Shown here one piece after another: positions 1-10,939 of a DNA stretch of 64,000 nucleotides. The translations under genes and the position numbers were made by a program. The notes beneath the pieces were generated by a model. That model made no database searches, was not told the DNA's origin, and was given only the letters and a program-made list of their open reading frames with translations. The stretch's first letter is position 1. Each line of letters opens with the position of its first letter. The stretch comes from Trissonchulus latispiculum (taxonomy: Eukaryota; Nematoda; Enoplea; Enoplida; Ironidae): the NCBI GenBank assembly GCA_030248195.1, contig JASAND010020532.1, positions 18,862-82,861 of the forward strand. The letters run 5' to 3'.

Positions 1-747
1 AACGTCCTATCTTTACACGTAAATTCCGTTTTTACTGAAACTCGTCCAGTAAATACTGTATTTTCTAGTAAATTCTGTATTTTGCCTTAAACGCCTTTGT
101 GTTTGTGTGTGGCTAGGGATACAAAGGGCATGCGGACTTCACACTTAAACTCAAAAGATAGGTCATACATAATCACAATATGTGCAAAGGGGGTGCACGA
201 AAATAAACTTCAGAAGTTAAATATATAAATTAATATACAAAATTACAAAATACTTTAATGTTAATACAGTTAACATACTAGAACATTATTGCAGACATCT
301 TAATTAAAGATACACTATGTGGAATAAGTTTTGTTCACTTTAAATTTTAAAGCAGATATTTGTGGTTTTAAATTATGTAGGAAAGTAAGTAGGTTTAAAA
401 CCATTATGTAACTTATTAATTTTTAATTAATCGTGACTCTTAATGAACAGATAATGCAATAAATATCTGTTAGGTTTTTGTTGAAAACTGCTTCAAAACT
501 ATTTTAATTTTGTAAACTAGTATATTTGAATTCTGAAGTTTCTTTTCGTGCACCCCCTTTGAACATATTGTGATTATGTATGACCTATCTTTTTACTTTA
601 AGTGTGACGTCGGCATGCCCTTTGTATCCCTAGCCACACACAAACACAAAGGTGTTTAAAGCAAAATACAGAAGTTACTAGAAAATACAGTATTTACTGG
701 ACGAGTTTCAGTAAAAATGGTATTTACGTGCAAAGATAGGACGTTTA
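1..747. repeat. Foldback (long inverted-repeat) element
   Basis: The first ~210 bases and bases ~540-747 are near-perfect reverse complements. The outermost CCTATCTTTACACG at the window start pairs with the GATAGGACGTT end near 737-747. Both arms carry 'TAGGGATACAAAGGGCATGC' and its complement. The ~330-bp spacer is AT-rich and non-coding. This is the form of a non-autonomous foldback/MITE element. The left end coincides with the window edge, so the element may extend further. Confidence 0.75.
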
Positions 748-1410
748 AAGAAAATACCATTCTTACTAGTAAATACCGTATTTACTGAATTGGGTCAGTA
801 AATACAGTATTTACTGAATACAGAAATTACTACGACATATATATATATTCTCAGTAAGGATTCGAATCTCCCGATATCTTTTATGATGCGCCTGTTTGTA
901 AATATCGTTTTTGTGTACTTTCATGTGTCATGATTATGTTGTATCTATTAACTGTTAGCCTGTGCGACTCCCATACGCTTGTGACGGTTCAAAGTTTTAA
1001 AAAAAGATCCAATAGCGAAACCCAAGGACTTTCGAAAACCTTGATCATTTTGTAATCCCTAGTCTTAGCCCCGTAAGCACGAGGAGGAATTCTGTTGGAA
1101 TGGACTTATTATAGCAATTGTGTAGTTTGATATCCTCTGTTATGTTGTGTGTTCGTATTATCGGTATTTTGATTTGCAGTATGACGAGGTAGCGGATAAG
1201 TTTCGATTTCGAAAAAAGACATTGTCAGAGCGTCGTCAGTCTGGTGAACGGAATCACAACACTGAAATAGATTTTAGAAGTTTTGTTGCTAGATTGTAGT
1301 TGATATTGTGTTTAATGGAGGTTATAATGATATGATGATGTTAGTTTGCAGCTATATGATGACGGGAATAGTAAAGGAACGACCGATATTTAGTCTTAAG
1401 GTTTTTGAAG
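748..1410. other. Non-coding AT-rich stretch
   Basis: No gene is supported. The first ~90 bases repeat the 'GTAAATAC-GTATTTACTG' words of the preceding foldback element, so they may be its degraded edge. The rest shows no open frame of note and no recognisable repeat. Confidence 0.4.
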
Positions 1411-1672
1411 CTGTAAGAGCCGGGTGCCTCTAAGAAAGTAAAGGTAATCAATAGTGAAGGATATACGAAAACGAGCTCGAGTCGAAATGCTGTAAGAGCC
1501 GGGTGCGCTCTAAGAAAGTAAAGGTAATCAATAGTGAAGGATATACGAAAAACGTGCTCGAGTCTAAATGCTGTAAGAGCCGGGTGCGCTCTGGGAAACA
1601 AAATCCCCTGATGTAAGGTACTTCGAAACTGGTTAAGTTGTTTGATGCTGTCGGAGCCGGGTGAGCTCCAAG
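1411..1672. repeat. Tandem units of ~80 bp, each with a GGGTG-loop hairpin
   Basis: The 'CTGTAAGAGCCGGGTGC' block followed by 'TCTAAGAAAGTAAAGGTAAT' recurs at about 1411, 1490 and 1570, with a degenerate fourth copy at about 1647. In each copy the sequence can fold: AGAG-C or AGAGC pairs with CTCT or GCTCT across a CGGGTGC loop. In the fourth copy the stem has become GGAGC/GCTCC, so both strands changed together. Confidence 0.75.
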
Positions 1673-1753
1673 AAAGAATTAGGATTTAGAGTTAGAATAG
1701 AGTTAAGTCTGAAGTAGTCAAGAAGGGCCAAGGAAGGCTAACGGAGAAGTAAA

Positions 1754-1962
1754 GGTGGTTGCGGAACGGACCCACAGAAGGTCGACCCCACCTAAAGTAA
1801 GAAGTGAGAAATTAGAAGGAGTATGCAAATTAGGAAAGGTGGTTGCGGAACGGACCCACAGAAGGTCGACCCCACCTAAAGTAAGAAGTGAGAAATTAGA
1901 AGGAGTATGCAAATTAGGAAAGGTGGTTGCGGAACGGACCCACAGAAGGTCGACCCCACCAG
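1754..1962. repeat. 84-bp tandem repeat, about 2.5 copies
   Basis: The word GGTGGTTGCGGAACGGACCC starts at 1754, 1838 and 1922, a period of exactly 84 bases. Copies are nearly identical, so the array is young or homogenised. Each unit holds GGTGG...CCACC that can pair as a hairpin. Open frames through it are repeats of one meaningless peptide and are not genes. Confidence 0.9.
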
Positions 1963-2641
1963 AGTAGATGTAAAGAAGAAGAAGAAGAGAGTAAGCTGTT
2001 GACCGAAGATATGTGGTCTGTTGAAGGAATAATGCAGATGGTAATAGTAACGATCGTTAGTTACCGTAATGTAGTCGAAAAAGGGTACTCAAGGAAAACA
2101 GGTATAAAGCGAAGCAAGCATAATCTAATCCCTTATCCGTCTTAAGGATGACATGAATGTTTAATGTATGAATGACTGTAATTAGCTAATGAAGCTGCGA
2201 ATAAGAAAATGGAGGAATCATTTTGTTTTGGTCTTCCCCCCCCCTAGTCAAAACCCTACCCATTTTTCCGGTGGAGGTTGTAATGAAATTGGTTAAATAA
2301 AAAATCAAATTTTGAAGAAATTATCCAAAATGAGGGATTTGCTCAATGGTCACTCGTAAACGCCAAAGAAGGCCTCAGAAAGTGGATTAAGTTAAGGATT
2401 TCCATAATCGTGGTTACCTAAGTGAACGTCCAAGCTGTATTTGTATTTGTGTGTGTAATTAAGAACAGGGTTGCCAGTCTCTAAAATATAACTAACTCCT
2501 AGGGAAACGAAAGGGAAGATTAGTTAAAAATTGCAGTATAGGGTCAGGGTATCACTAACACAAGAAGAATAACATTCTAGATTACTAAACATATTAGTCA
2601 GTTAGGTAGTTTGAAAGGAAATTCCTTGATATTCCCTCCTT

Positions 2642-2664
2642 GTGAAAAGCGGGTGCCTTTTCAC
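2642..2664. repeat. Hairpin, 8-bp stem, CGGGTGC loop
   Basis: GTGAAAAG pairs perfectly with CTTTTCAC across a seven-base CGGGTGC loop. The loop is the same as in the 1.4-1.7 kb units and at 6099, while the stem is unrelated. Confidence 0.8.
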
Positions 2665-2713
2665 TTGAATCTTGTTATCCCCAAATAAATAATAATTGCA
2701 AATGTTCACACTT

Positions 2714-2740
2714 TAATGAGGAGCTGGTGCCTCTTCATTA
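2714..2740. repeat. Hairpin, 10-bp stem, CTGGTGC loop
   Basis: TAATGAGGAG pairs with CTCTTCATTA, with one G-T pair, across a CTGGTGC loop that differs from CGGGTGC by one base. It lies only 50 bases downstream of the hairpin at 2642. Confidence 0.75.
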
Positions 2741-5564
2741 GGACCCAATCTTAGACAACTTACCTATTATTACCGGCCACCCAAAAAACTCGAAGAAAAG
2801 GTCTTACTATCATCCACAAAAGTGCGTAATCACTCTCTGTTTGCAAACAATAATCTCAATTTACGGTCAAATTTAATCATATGAAGATGGTTCGTTGGTA
2901 TACGGTAGTTACTGTGTGGAATTAACCTTAATCAGCAAATGACATGTAGGTACAAATGCATAGGTAACAGTGTTTAGACGTAGGTAGTCATGTCCAACGT
3001 TATTTGGCATTAATTTTCCACTTTTAATAATCCGTTTGGTTAAATTAGCAATAATATGAGTTAAATATGTTAATTAGGGTTAATTAGTGTTAATTAGGTA
3101 ATTATTACGTAATAATCAAAATTTTATGTGGAAACATAACATAGGCTCAATCGAAAGGCAATTCGACGCTGATTCCAAAAATGTAAAATTTATTTTCCAA
3201 CTCCCAATATTAAGAAAGTTATGGCCAAAAATGTTTTCGTAAAATGTTTGCCGTTTCGTAATTTTAGTATTTCAAAAAGGGTGTAACTTTACGTAACCTT
3301 TGTGTTAAGTCCAGTCATATTGTCTGGAAGGCTGTCCTCACATGAACTTTGGGCTGGCCTTTAGTCCAGCAGGAGAATTGCCTCTCGAAAAGAGAGTTAG
3401 TATACACCTTTTCTACATCCTATTGGTTCGAAGGGGGCCTAGTTGCCTCAAACACAAATTAAATCAAAAGAAAGAAAATCCAATCTAGGTAGTTAAGTAC
3501 GTAGAATTCAATAATATAATTTTTAGTTAGCTAGACTTTACGTAAAAAATAACTATGTGCATATTTTTTCATCTTTTTCCTGTTTTACTTTCCTCCTGGC
3601 TCTCGTTTTCTTGCTCTCGACCTGTTGGAAACAGGGAGTTTCCAGTAGCAAGGAACAATTGTTGCCGGAGACAAATGACCGCCACGCTTTGTTTTCGGCC
3701 AAAAGTCCAAGCAAAACTCAAGAATGAGGGGCCGAAAACAAAGAATTATTAAACTATTTTTGACTCTAATAAACTAATTTTCTGATTTAACTTAAACTAT
3801 TGAAATTTCTTGCGTATTGTGTAGGCCCAAGTTGGCCAAAACCCCGCAACTTTCTGTCAATTTTTGGGCAAGTTAAGAGCGTACTTTCATCATCTATCCC
3901 TTTGGTTACGTTTACATGCAAACCCAAAATTCTATAAAATTCGCCCAAATTTCGACCCCGAAATCCATCAAAAAAGGGACCAGTTGGGGGCAATATTTCC
4001 CCAATATCATTAATCTGACCCCTCACCTGGTCTCCGGGCCGAAAAGAGCCCGGATCTTACATGCAAAACATGGGAAGCTTCTAGAAGCTTCTAGAAGCTT
4101 CCCCCAAAATTAAAAGACACCGCTTTTATTGCGGGCTGTCAGCGAGCTGTCGCTCGCTCCCCAATTTTCAAATTCTAATCAGTGTTCGTTAGTACACAGC
4201 CGAGAGCGGCTGCAAAAATGTCCCCTTTCCCCTGTGTACTGCTTCTCGTGTCACTGGTGTGACGCGGGAAAATAGCAGTACACACCCCCCAATTCCAAAA
4301 AATTGGGAATCTCTCTGGCCCTCGGGCCAGAGAGGTAAGCTGAGCTTAAACCCGAACACTAACAACTTGAGTGGCCTTATGGACCTTCTACGTCCGGCCT
4401 AGAACTGCCACCTAGGATAAAATCTAGGATTATATTGTGGCCCTTTTGGCCGAATTTTATGTGTACTTGTGTTTTTGGCCGATTGGCCCTTTTTTATATG
4501 TTAAGGCCAAAAGGCCACTATTTTTCGAATCCAAGCCGCGGCCAGGAGGCCAATACTTTCGCTGTTTTTGGGCCCCAGAGCCCCAACTTTTCTGTACTCA
4601 CGAGTACGACACTATAGCCAATTTTATGTTTTCTAGCATTTTGGGCCTTCGGGCCACATTTCTGTTCCATAGCATGTCGGGCTTTCGAGCCGATTTAATT
4701 CCCATTACACTCTTATTTCGTTATTATTTTATGATTTCTAAATAGCGGATAAAAACGTGCCTCTCTCGCTTTTCTGTTGTACATTTCGTCTTTCTAGTCA
4801 AACCAGAAACTACTCTTTTCACAACAAAATTCCCCTTTTCTTTTCCTACCTTTCAGTTGTCACTTTTGGGGATTCGTTTTGTAGATTTAACGGGATTTTG
4901 AGTGGGGCCTAACCTCTGAGTTTTGAGTTAGAGAGCCCCTTAATCACGGCTCTGAAATTAATAAGCTAGCTAGCAGAAACGTTCTCCCCACAGCCGGCAA
5001 CTAGGAGTTGCCGGCCAGGATTTTTACAAAAGGCACTGCGGTAGTTTAAAATAACAGTTCTGTATTGTGTCTTAATTTCAGCGTTAGGTCGGCTTCAAAA
5101 TTGATAGGTATTAAAACCGTATAGGTCGTTTTAAAACTGATCTTAAAACATTGAGTTTACATCAATCTCAGTTAATTAATTATTAAGCAGTTTTGGGAGG
5201 AATGGCCGGCTTCCTCAGCTTTCTGTAGTTTTCAGTTAATTGTGTATTTAGTTTAATTCAACTTGTTGCTAGTAATAATGGCCGAGCAATTATTACTCAC
5301 TGGCTTTCTTGCAAATCTTACACAAAGTCCCCCCCAAGTTTCAAGTTCTAGTTTTCGCAAAATTTCTTTTATATGGCAAGGCTGTAGAATTGCAAAAGCA
5401 AAATTCGAGCGTAACAAAGTTTACAGTTTTACAACCAAATATGCACATAGAACTAGGGTTTAGTCAAGTAATGTGTACCTTTAGTTAGATATGTATTGGG
5501 AGAATGTGCTGTTAGGGTGTGAATGCGTCTCTAAATTTACGTAAGGCGGTTATTCGGGTAAACC

Positions 5565-5581
5565 CCTCATGGAGCGTGAGG
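5565..5581. repeat. Hairpin, 5-bp stem, TGGAGCG loop
   Basis: CCTCA pairs with TGAGG across the seven-base loop TGGAGCG. Loop length matches the conserved class but the loop bases are only partly alike, so membership is uncertain. Confidence 0.4.
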
Positions 5582-6098
5582 TTCCGAATTTAACCAAGTT
5601 TCAGAAATGCATGATTTGAATGAATCTTGAATGTTTGTTTCGTATACTGTTTCGAGTGTCTGATGAATGAATGTTTTGATTAACTGAGCAGCAACTCACG
5701 GAAACTCCCCTTGTACGATAGGGGTTGTGAGGATTGCCATCTTGGTATAAATGTTGTTAAGACACTGCCCAACTAATGATCTTCAGTTTTAAATTAATAT
5801 TTCTCACACTAGCAACTATTGTTCAACAATAATTAGTAGTTGAATCGTGTTTCTCGATAATCATTAGTACATTAATTGGGTTAGTTGAATGTCTGTTAGT
5901 CATATGAATCGCAAAATTGGGATAATCCAGAACGCTATCAATTTAGCACATGGAAGTATCGACTGTAACTATCGGTAATAATTACCCAAATTATAGTTGT
6001 CTTAAAACTAGTATTATCAAATTAAAGAGCAGAATTCTGACGGGTCTAAAAAACGTTGTCGGTACGGATTGTTCCAAAACCCCAACGGTATGTCGATT

Positions 6099-6115
6099 CC
6101 CATCGGGTGCATGGG
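6099..6115. repeat. Hairpin, 5-bp stem, CGGGTGC loop
   Basis: CCCAT pairs with ATGGG across CGGGTGC, the same loop as at 2650. The stem is different again. Confidence 0.7.
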
Positions 6116-6611
6116 CTCGTACGTCCGGGACTATCATAGAATTCCTATTTTAGGTGGGAAGTTGTGTGACTGTGAATAAGTGCCTAAATGTCAGATTACC
6201 GATTGATGGTCGAGAGGATGTGTGCCAGCATGAGCAAGTGTCTATTGTCGCGTCGTGTCATATGTAAATCAAGTAGTTAGCTTAATTCAGAGTCACGGGG
6301 ACTCCCAGAATAGGCTTTAACTACTAAGTAGTCCTCGATTCGTCCGCGTAGGTAGTCCTATGCTCAAAGAGCGGACGAATCGCAAAGAAGGACTTCGCGC
6401 TGGCTTATTTTGCAAGTGTACTAGGTTTGTATAAGCAGCAATACGTAAGCAGTATAATCAATACCTGAAAATATATAAATAACAGTTAGATAATACAATA
6501 ATGTCAGTCAGTAGATAAGACTTAGAGAACTCCGTGAACCATCTTCTAATGAATTTCAGAAAAGTAGTAAGTTTAAGAAAACGAATGTTTTGTGTTTAAT
6601 GTCAGTTTCGT

Positions 6612-6634
6612 GCAGGAAACGGGCGCTTTCTTGC
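6612..6634. repeat. Hairpin, 8-bp stem, CGGGCGC loop
   Basis: GCAGGAAA pairs with TTTCTTGC (one G-T pair) across CGGGCGC, a one-base variant of the shared loop. Confidence 0.7.
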
Positions 6635-8106
6635 TCATTAAATGCCTAATACTTCCATTTCACGTCTAATTAATGCAAACCCCAAATATCTACGGAAGAA
6701 CCGTGTTGTACTTGCGATTTTCTGCACTATATAGCAGAAAATCGCCTAGAAATTGATATTTGGGTAAAACCCGATTGTGCCAAAGCAATAACGTACAACT
6801 AAGTCCGTTTTAATCGAAAATTGGCCAACAATACGCTGTTTTTGATTGTCCTGGCCAAACATCACTCAAAACTTGCGAAGTTTCAACTTTTATCTCAGAA
6901 AGCCATCCAAAGTGAGTAATAGTTGTTGGGTTTGATTCCCGCACTTGTGTCCTGTTCTAATGGGTTTTAACCCATTTGATTCAGGTGATCCAGAAGAGCT
7001 CATCTGTCGGAGAAGCGATCTGCCTGTGGATAGTTTAGTGTCAGTGGATGATCAGTCCGAAGCGTCTTGTCAGTAGTCAAATCCAGTAGTCAGTATTTTG
7101 GTCAGAATTGTGTCAGTGTGATCCGAATCAGTTATCAGTCCAGAACCGTCTTTTGGAAGGTACATTGCTGAACACTTTATGAAACCAGGAGTTAGTAACT
7201 AAGGCAGAGACCATTGCTGGCACCGAATCAAGTTGGGAATCACTGAAACCTACTCGTGTTTGAACATTGCTACAGTTTTTCTTAAACCTATTCTTAAAAA
7301 TAATTAATCATGTTCAATTTGCCTATTGCCCTACATCTCTCCGTCCTGGGAGCTCAGGCTCCCCGGTCTCTGGCTTAGGTCTAACCCTAACCAGTCTATC
7401 GGAAGTGCACCTAGATCCTGCGAAGTCCGATTTAAAGAAGAGCACCTATTAAACTATATCCTCTTAATTTATATTAATTATAATTCGGGCATCTCCTGGT
7501 AACTCCCCGCCTAGACCGACCCCTGTGTTTGCACTCTCCACCGTCCAATAGCCGCCTTAGATCTGTGGGATTCCTTGAGAGTCTTTAATACCAGATCTAA
7601 GCCCGCTCACCCATTCCCGGAACAGAAGTGTTATATCCCTAACTTTAATTAATTATCAGTCAACTGTTGATTAGTTTGACTTTGTGATTAGACGGATAAG
7701 GAAGCTAACTTATCACACACAATTCATAAGTACGCACTGTACCTGACAGTACCCTGTAACCAATACCTGAAGAAGAGGAACCCAAGGTTAGGCTAGAGTG
7801 AAGTTTAAGCCCCTGTTAGAAACTATAAGGAAAGAGGAAGAAAGAAAGAATCAGTAGTCGAAATACTAGTAATTAATCTTCCCCTATTATCGGTCAATTT
7901 AAAGTATTAATCTATCAAAAGAGTTGGCAACCCTGGTACCCTGTACGTTGATTATATATTGTTAATAATTGCAGTGAATATTAATTGTCCAGTGACCCCT
8001 GTCTGATAACTTTACTGTCATTACTGTTACTATTCATAAAGCATACCTAACCCTGTTGTTGGTTAATAAATCACTGTGTACTCATCCAGACTTAGTTAGG
8101 AACAGC

Positions 8107-8250
8107 CTTGCTGAGTCAGATCCTGCTGCGATCTTATTGCTGAACTAGATCCTGTCGAGATCTTGCTGCCGAATCAGATCCTGTTGCGATCTTGCTGCTG
8201 AAAACGATCCTGTTGCGAACACATTGTTGGATTGAATCCTGCTGCGATCA
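8107..8250. repeat. ~32-bp degenerate tandem repeat, about 5 copies
   Basis: Units of the form 'TTGCTG-A-CAGATCCTGCTGCGATC' follow each other five times with point changes (GATCCTGTCGAGATC, GATCCTGTTGCGATC and so on). No reading frame is preserved across the copies. Confidence 0.75.
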
Positions 8251-9228
8251 ACCTAACGACCCCTACCTAAACGAACTCACGACTACACCCCTATCAGGTT
8301 GGCCGTAGAGATCCCCGATTTTGGCAAACTACATTTCGGGAATCTGGTACCTAAGTTTGTCTAATTAGGCAAACGTGCTGACCTTCCGTGTAACTGAACC
8401 TATCAGCCTAATACGACCCCATTTCTTGAAATCGAATCAAATCCAGCCAATTCTTCATTTAATCCAACTCAGTTCATTACATATATAGCTAAAACTGATG
8501 TTACAATTTTCGTGTGCAAAGACTGATTTGCATTGCATTGTATTTATTTCATTAGTGTTTGCTTTGCTTCAGAATTTAGATAAAATAAATTGTTTAAAAT
8601 AAACATATATAGATAAATGATAACTTTCTCTCTCGCGGTTTACTCGATAAAACCGCCATAGTCATAGTAGTGTAGTGGCTAGGGTGTCCGCTTGGCACTG
8701 TTCTGGACACAGATCGGAATCCTTCTTCTGGTATAATTTTAGTTTCACAATTGGCAGTGGCAAACGGCAATAAAATACTCCCATTCTTTTGTCTCAGAAA
8801 CGGTAAATGTCGGGGAGTTGAAACTAGTCAAAAGCTAACGTCACCGTACACTAGAACAGTATGATGAAAACAAACAAAACGTTGAATACATAAATCCCAA
8901 ACTCTACGGCGGTATTATTCCCCTTTTAAGGGGTAACTTGTTTCCATTTTTATGTCAAAAATCGCATTTTCAGTCATTGGTATTGCCACAAAGCATTCCA
9001 CTATGAAGCAGTTTTGTTTGACATTAGACGCATAGGTGTACCAGGCTACAGTTTACACGCTTGTTAGCTCAGCAGCCCCGGTAACGGCTACACGCAGAAT
9101 AAAGCGGACTACGTAAAACTACATGTCATGTAGTGTTACTACATCGCAAACTTAAACGATGTAGTTCTCAGGAAAATTCATTCTACAAAACCGTCGATGG
9201 GCTGCTGATTTAATGCATTAAGGGGGGG
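8251..9228. other. Non-coding, with a tRNA-like patch
   Basis: No gene is supported. At about 8655-8722 'AGTGTAGTGGCTAGGG' resembles a tRNA A box, and 'GATCGGAATCC' about 45 bases later resembles a B box. The anticodon arm and acceptor stem do not fold properly, so this is at best the head of a tRNA-derived SINE or a decayed tRNA copy. Confidence 0.3.
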
Positions 9229-10740
9229 TCGCCGGGTACCAAATTTTATAGTCACCGATTTCGCTCATTTTCGGGTGTAATATACCCCCATATGTGTCCA
9301 AAAACAAGACACATTTTTAAGTCCAGGGTCAATCCAGTTAAGAGATATTGCAGTTCAAATCCCTACAATTTAGTATTTACGCCACTATGCCTCGCTAAGG
9401 GCTTCGAAATCGTGTACACATAGGGTGACAAAAGACTACGGTATGGTCAATACATCAAATTGAAGCCTCTATCTTGGGCTATTTATTGCTGTGCAAATGA
9501 CAATGATACGCCAAGCAACGAGTGAGAAACGGCGTTTGAACCACTTGCTCAAGCTCCTTCCGACTGTTATTAACTTCAAACTTTAATGCGGCTTAACTTT
9601 CTCATACTGCTTTGTAGAGACTTGGTGATCTGAAAAAATTGTCTGGAAACAGTTAAAATCGCAAAAAAATAGGTTTTAAAATGCAATACGCGTGGTTTTT
9701 TTATTAGATTTATGTCGAAAATGGTCGATTTATGTCCAAAAAGGGCCATTTTTAGCTGAAAAAATTTGGGTACAATTTTTTTGGAAAATTTGCGATTTTT
9801 TAAACCCCCCAAGCCAGATTTGGACTTTTTACTCCCCCCCCCCAATCCAAACGTGCGGTGCACTTATGATTAGACAGGGGTTTTAAACATAGTTTCCTTT
9901 GGGGGGGTATCGTATGCTACTGTATGGTCAATACATCAAATTGAAGCCTCTATCTTGGGCTATTTATTGCTGTGCAAATGACAATGATACGCCAAGCAAC
10001 GAGTGAGAAACGGCGTTTGAACAATTTGATCAAGCTCCTTCCGACTGTTATTTACTTCAAAATTTAATGCGGCTTAACTTTCCCGTACTGCTTTGTAGAG
10101 ACTTGGTGCAAGAAGATAAAATGTTCAGGACGTCGAGAGCTTCAATTTGATATAAAATTTGGCTGTATTTGAAAAATTTGAAAATTTGCCATTTTTTGAC
10201 TCTAGGCCTCCGTCATTGGACTAAGGCGTGCATCCATAGTTAAACACCAGCAATTGCAGTTAAATTTAGCACACATCTTCCTTTCATATGTGCAAACTGG
10301 AACACCGAATTTGGTTGGAATAGCTCGGCTTTCACCCGATTTATGGACCATTATATCCAAAAAATTGAGAAAATGACGTATTTTGAGGCAAAACGCAAAC
10401 GCGGTAACAAAAAGTATGAACTATCCACAAGTAGCAGCATGAATTTTGCGTATGGAAATTGAACCTCTATTTGTGTACTCTGTTAATATCTATACGCGAA
10501 ATCTGTGCAGTAAACGGTTAGACGAAACACGACGAAACATTTCTTTGCTGACGTTTTTGTAAGTCAAATTTGTGCAAAAACCGGCTTCACCCAACTTTGA
10601 AAATTTTTAGAAAATCGCTGAGCTAACGCAAGAACACCTCATATACATAGATATTAACACGCTACCTTAGTCCAGATTAACATTTTGCCCAGCTATAGCT
10701 CGTTTGCTCTTGCACAGCGCTCAAACTTTTGGTTACCGCG
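9229..10740. repeat. Dispersed repeat with an internal 480-bp-spaced duplication
   Basis: Bases ~9437-9627 recur at ~9917-10108 in direct orientation. The edge word 'AGTCACCGATTTCGCTCATT' near 9250 recurs at about 41115 and 60635, and the block near 10740-10920 recurs near 42110-42290 and 60785-60900. This is therefore one dispersed family with at least three members in the window. No protein is encoded. Confidence 0.65.
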
Positions 10741-10939
10741 AAATTTTCCTAACTTTTTCGTTTTCCTATGTTTAACACATGCCGGGGCCACCTTTGGAGG
10801 ACTATTGTGAATGATAGGGAAAGTTTTGCAACAAACGCAACTGTCTTGTTTTGGGGACCCATGGGGACTACAAAATATGTGAAAATGAGAAAAATCGGAG
10901 ACGGTCGAAAATCCGCGACCCCCCCCCTTATGCCAACAC

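Larger units (their letters stand above)
2163..8106. other. Long non-coding region rich in small hairpins
   Basis: No coding sequence is supported in ~6 kb: open frames are short and lack recognisable domains. The region has many short perfect inverted repeats with different stems. Examples are CTCTCTGGCCC/GGGCCAGAGAG near 4310-4333, CCGGCAACT/AGTTGCCGG near 4992-5012, GATTCGTCCGC/GCGGACGAATC near 6336-6382, GCGATTTTCTGC/GCAGAAAATCGC near 6715-6746 and TTAGATCT/AGATCTAA near 7556-7599. The best conserved-loop examples are listed separately. It could be structured non-coding RNA, a decayed retroelement leader, or DNA that accumulates hairpin insertions. Confidence 0.5.

Noticed and set aside
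1411..1672. CRISPR-like regular repeats
   Set aside because: Units are contiguous with no unique spacers, and the context is a eukaryotic genome.
1718..1967. Repeating peptides in both directions
   Set aside because: Product of the 84-bp tandem repeat.
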